NCBI RefSeq assembly: GCF_000812025.2
Contig: NZ_JWJE02000032.1
Coordinates: 1-46,667 of the forward strand
Source: Bacillus thermotolerans
Lineage (GTDB): Bacteria > Bacillota > Bacilli > Bacillales > Domibacillaceae
Direction: 5' to 3'
DNA length: 46,667 nt
The notes under the pieces are model-generated. The model saw only the letters and a list, made by a program, of their open reading frames with translations. It ran no database searches and was not told the origin of the DNA. This document shows positions 46,450 to 46,667 of the stretch, one piece after another (positions within the stretch are counted from its first letter, which is position 1; every line of letters begins with the position of its first letter). A program made the translations under genes and the position numbers.

Positions 46450-46667
46450 TTATGAAGAGGCCACTTTCAGCTTTTTGAACTCCTCTGTTAAGAGCGGCAC
46501 GACTTCAAACAAGTCTCCGACAATGCCATAGTCTGCTACTTTAAAAATTTCCGCCTCTGGATCCTTGTTGATGGCCACAATCACTTTGGAGTTGGACATT
46601 CCCGCCAAGTGCTGGATCGCGCCCGAAATACCGCAGGCAATGTATAAGTCCGGTGTAACGACTTTTC
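46450..46667 (-). CDS. etfA: Electron transfer flavoprotein alpha subunit (C-terminal part)
   Basis: The gene runs off the right edge; only the last 71 codons are present, ending LKVASS. The segment [19 protein letters not shown] followed by [19 protein letters not shown] is the FAD-binding domain signature of EtfA. With EtfB it carries electrons from acyl-CoA dehydrogenases to the quinone pool. Its place upstream of trxA is the usual one. The 5' part and etfB would lie beyond the window. Confidence 0.95.
   Translation of the reverse strand, partial: KVVTPDLYIACGISGAIQHLAGMSNSKVIVAINKDPEAEIFKVADYGIVGDLFEVVPLLTEEFKKLKVASS

Overview
The window is a chromosomal segment from a spore-forming member of the Bacillaceae. 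The gene order matches the well-known Bacillus block running from rpmA through minCD, mre, valS, hem, lon/clpX, gerM, sdh, uvrC and trxA to etfA. The sporulation genes spoIVFA, spoIVFB, spoIIB, spoVID, ysxE, gerM and gerE fix the lineage as endospore-forming. It is not B. subtilis itself. An RNase E/G gene (rng) sits between spoIVFB and rplU, there is no lonB between lonA and clpX, no leu/ilv operon beside ysoA, no MarR-type ysmB beside gerE, and no lysC between yslB and uvrC. A nitroreductase gene lies between the valS leader and the ysxE/spoVID pair. I see no insertion sequence, prophage, CRISPR array or restriction/defence island.

Almost everything is on the minus strand, so transcription runs from high to low coordinates. 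From the right: etfA (partial), trxA, uvrC; then yslB (plus strand) divergent from sdhCAB, followed by thioesterase ysmA; gerE; murI; gerM; rph-rdgB-ysnB; a tRNA-Arg(UCU); ysoA; tig; clpX; lonA-engB; a plus-strand membrane protein divergent from the haem operon hemAXCDBL; spoVID-ysxE; a small plus-strand membrane gene; the nitroreductase; valS with a T-box leader, then folC; comC; spoIIB; maf; radC; mreBCD-minCD; spoIVFA-spoIVFB; rng; and rplU-prp-rpmA with an L21 leader.

The genes form functional groups. mreBCD and minCD set cell shape and division site. hemA-X-C-D-B-L make uroporphyrinogen III from glutamyl-tRNA. sdhCAB forms succinate dehydrogenase/menaquinone reductase. lonA, clpX and tig handle protein quality control. 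rph, rng and the ribosomal-protein operon serve RNA metabolism and translation. Prp processes the N-terminal extension of L27 encoded in the same operon.

Most unusual signals are small and regulatory. They include a 16-codon leader ORF coupled to comC, a 63-codon membrane gene behind a sigma-K-like promoter, and inverted repeats over the hemA and sdhC promoters. There is also a structured clpX leader, a possible small or decaying ORF between murI and gerE, and several stop codons built into terminator stems. I found no convincing new multi-gene system.
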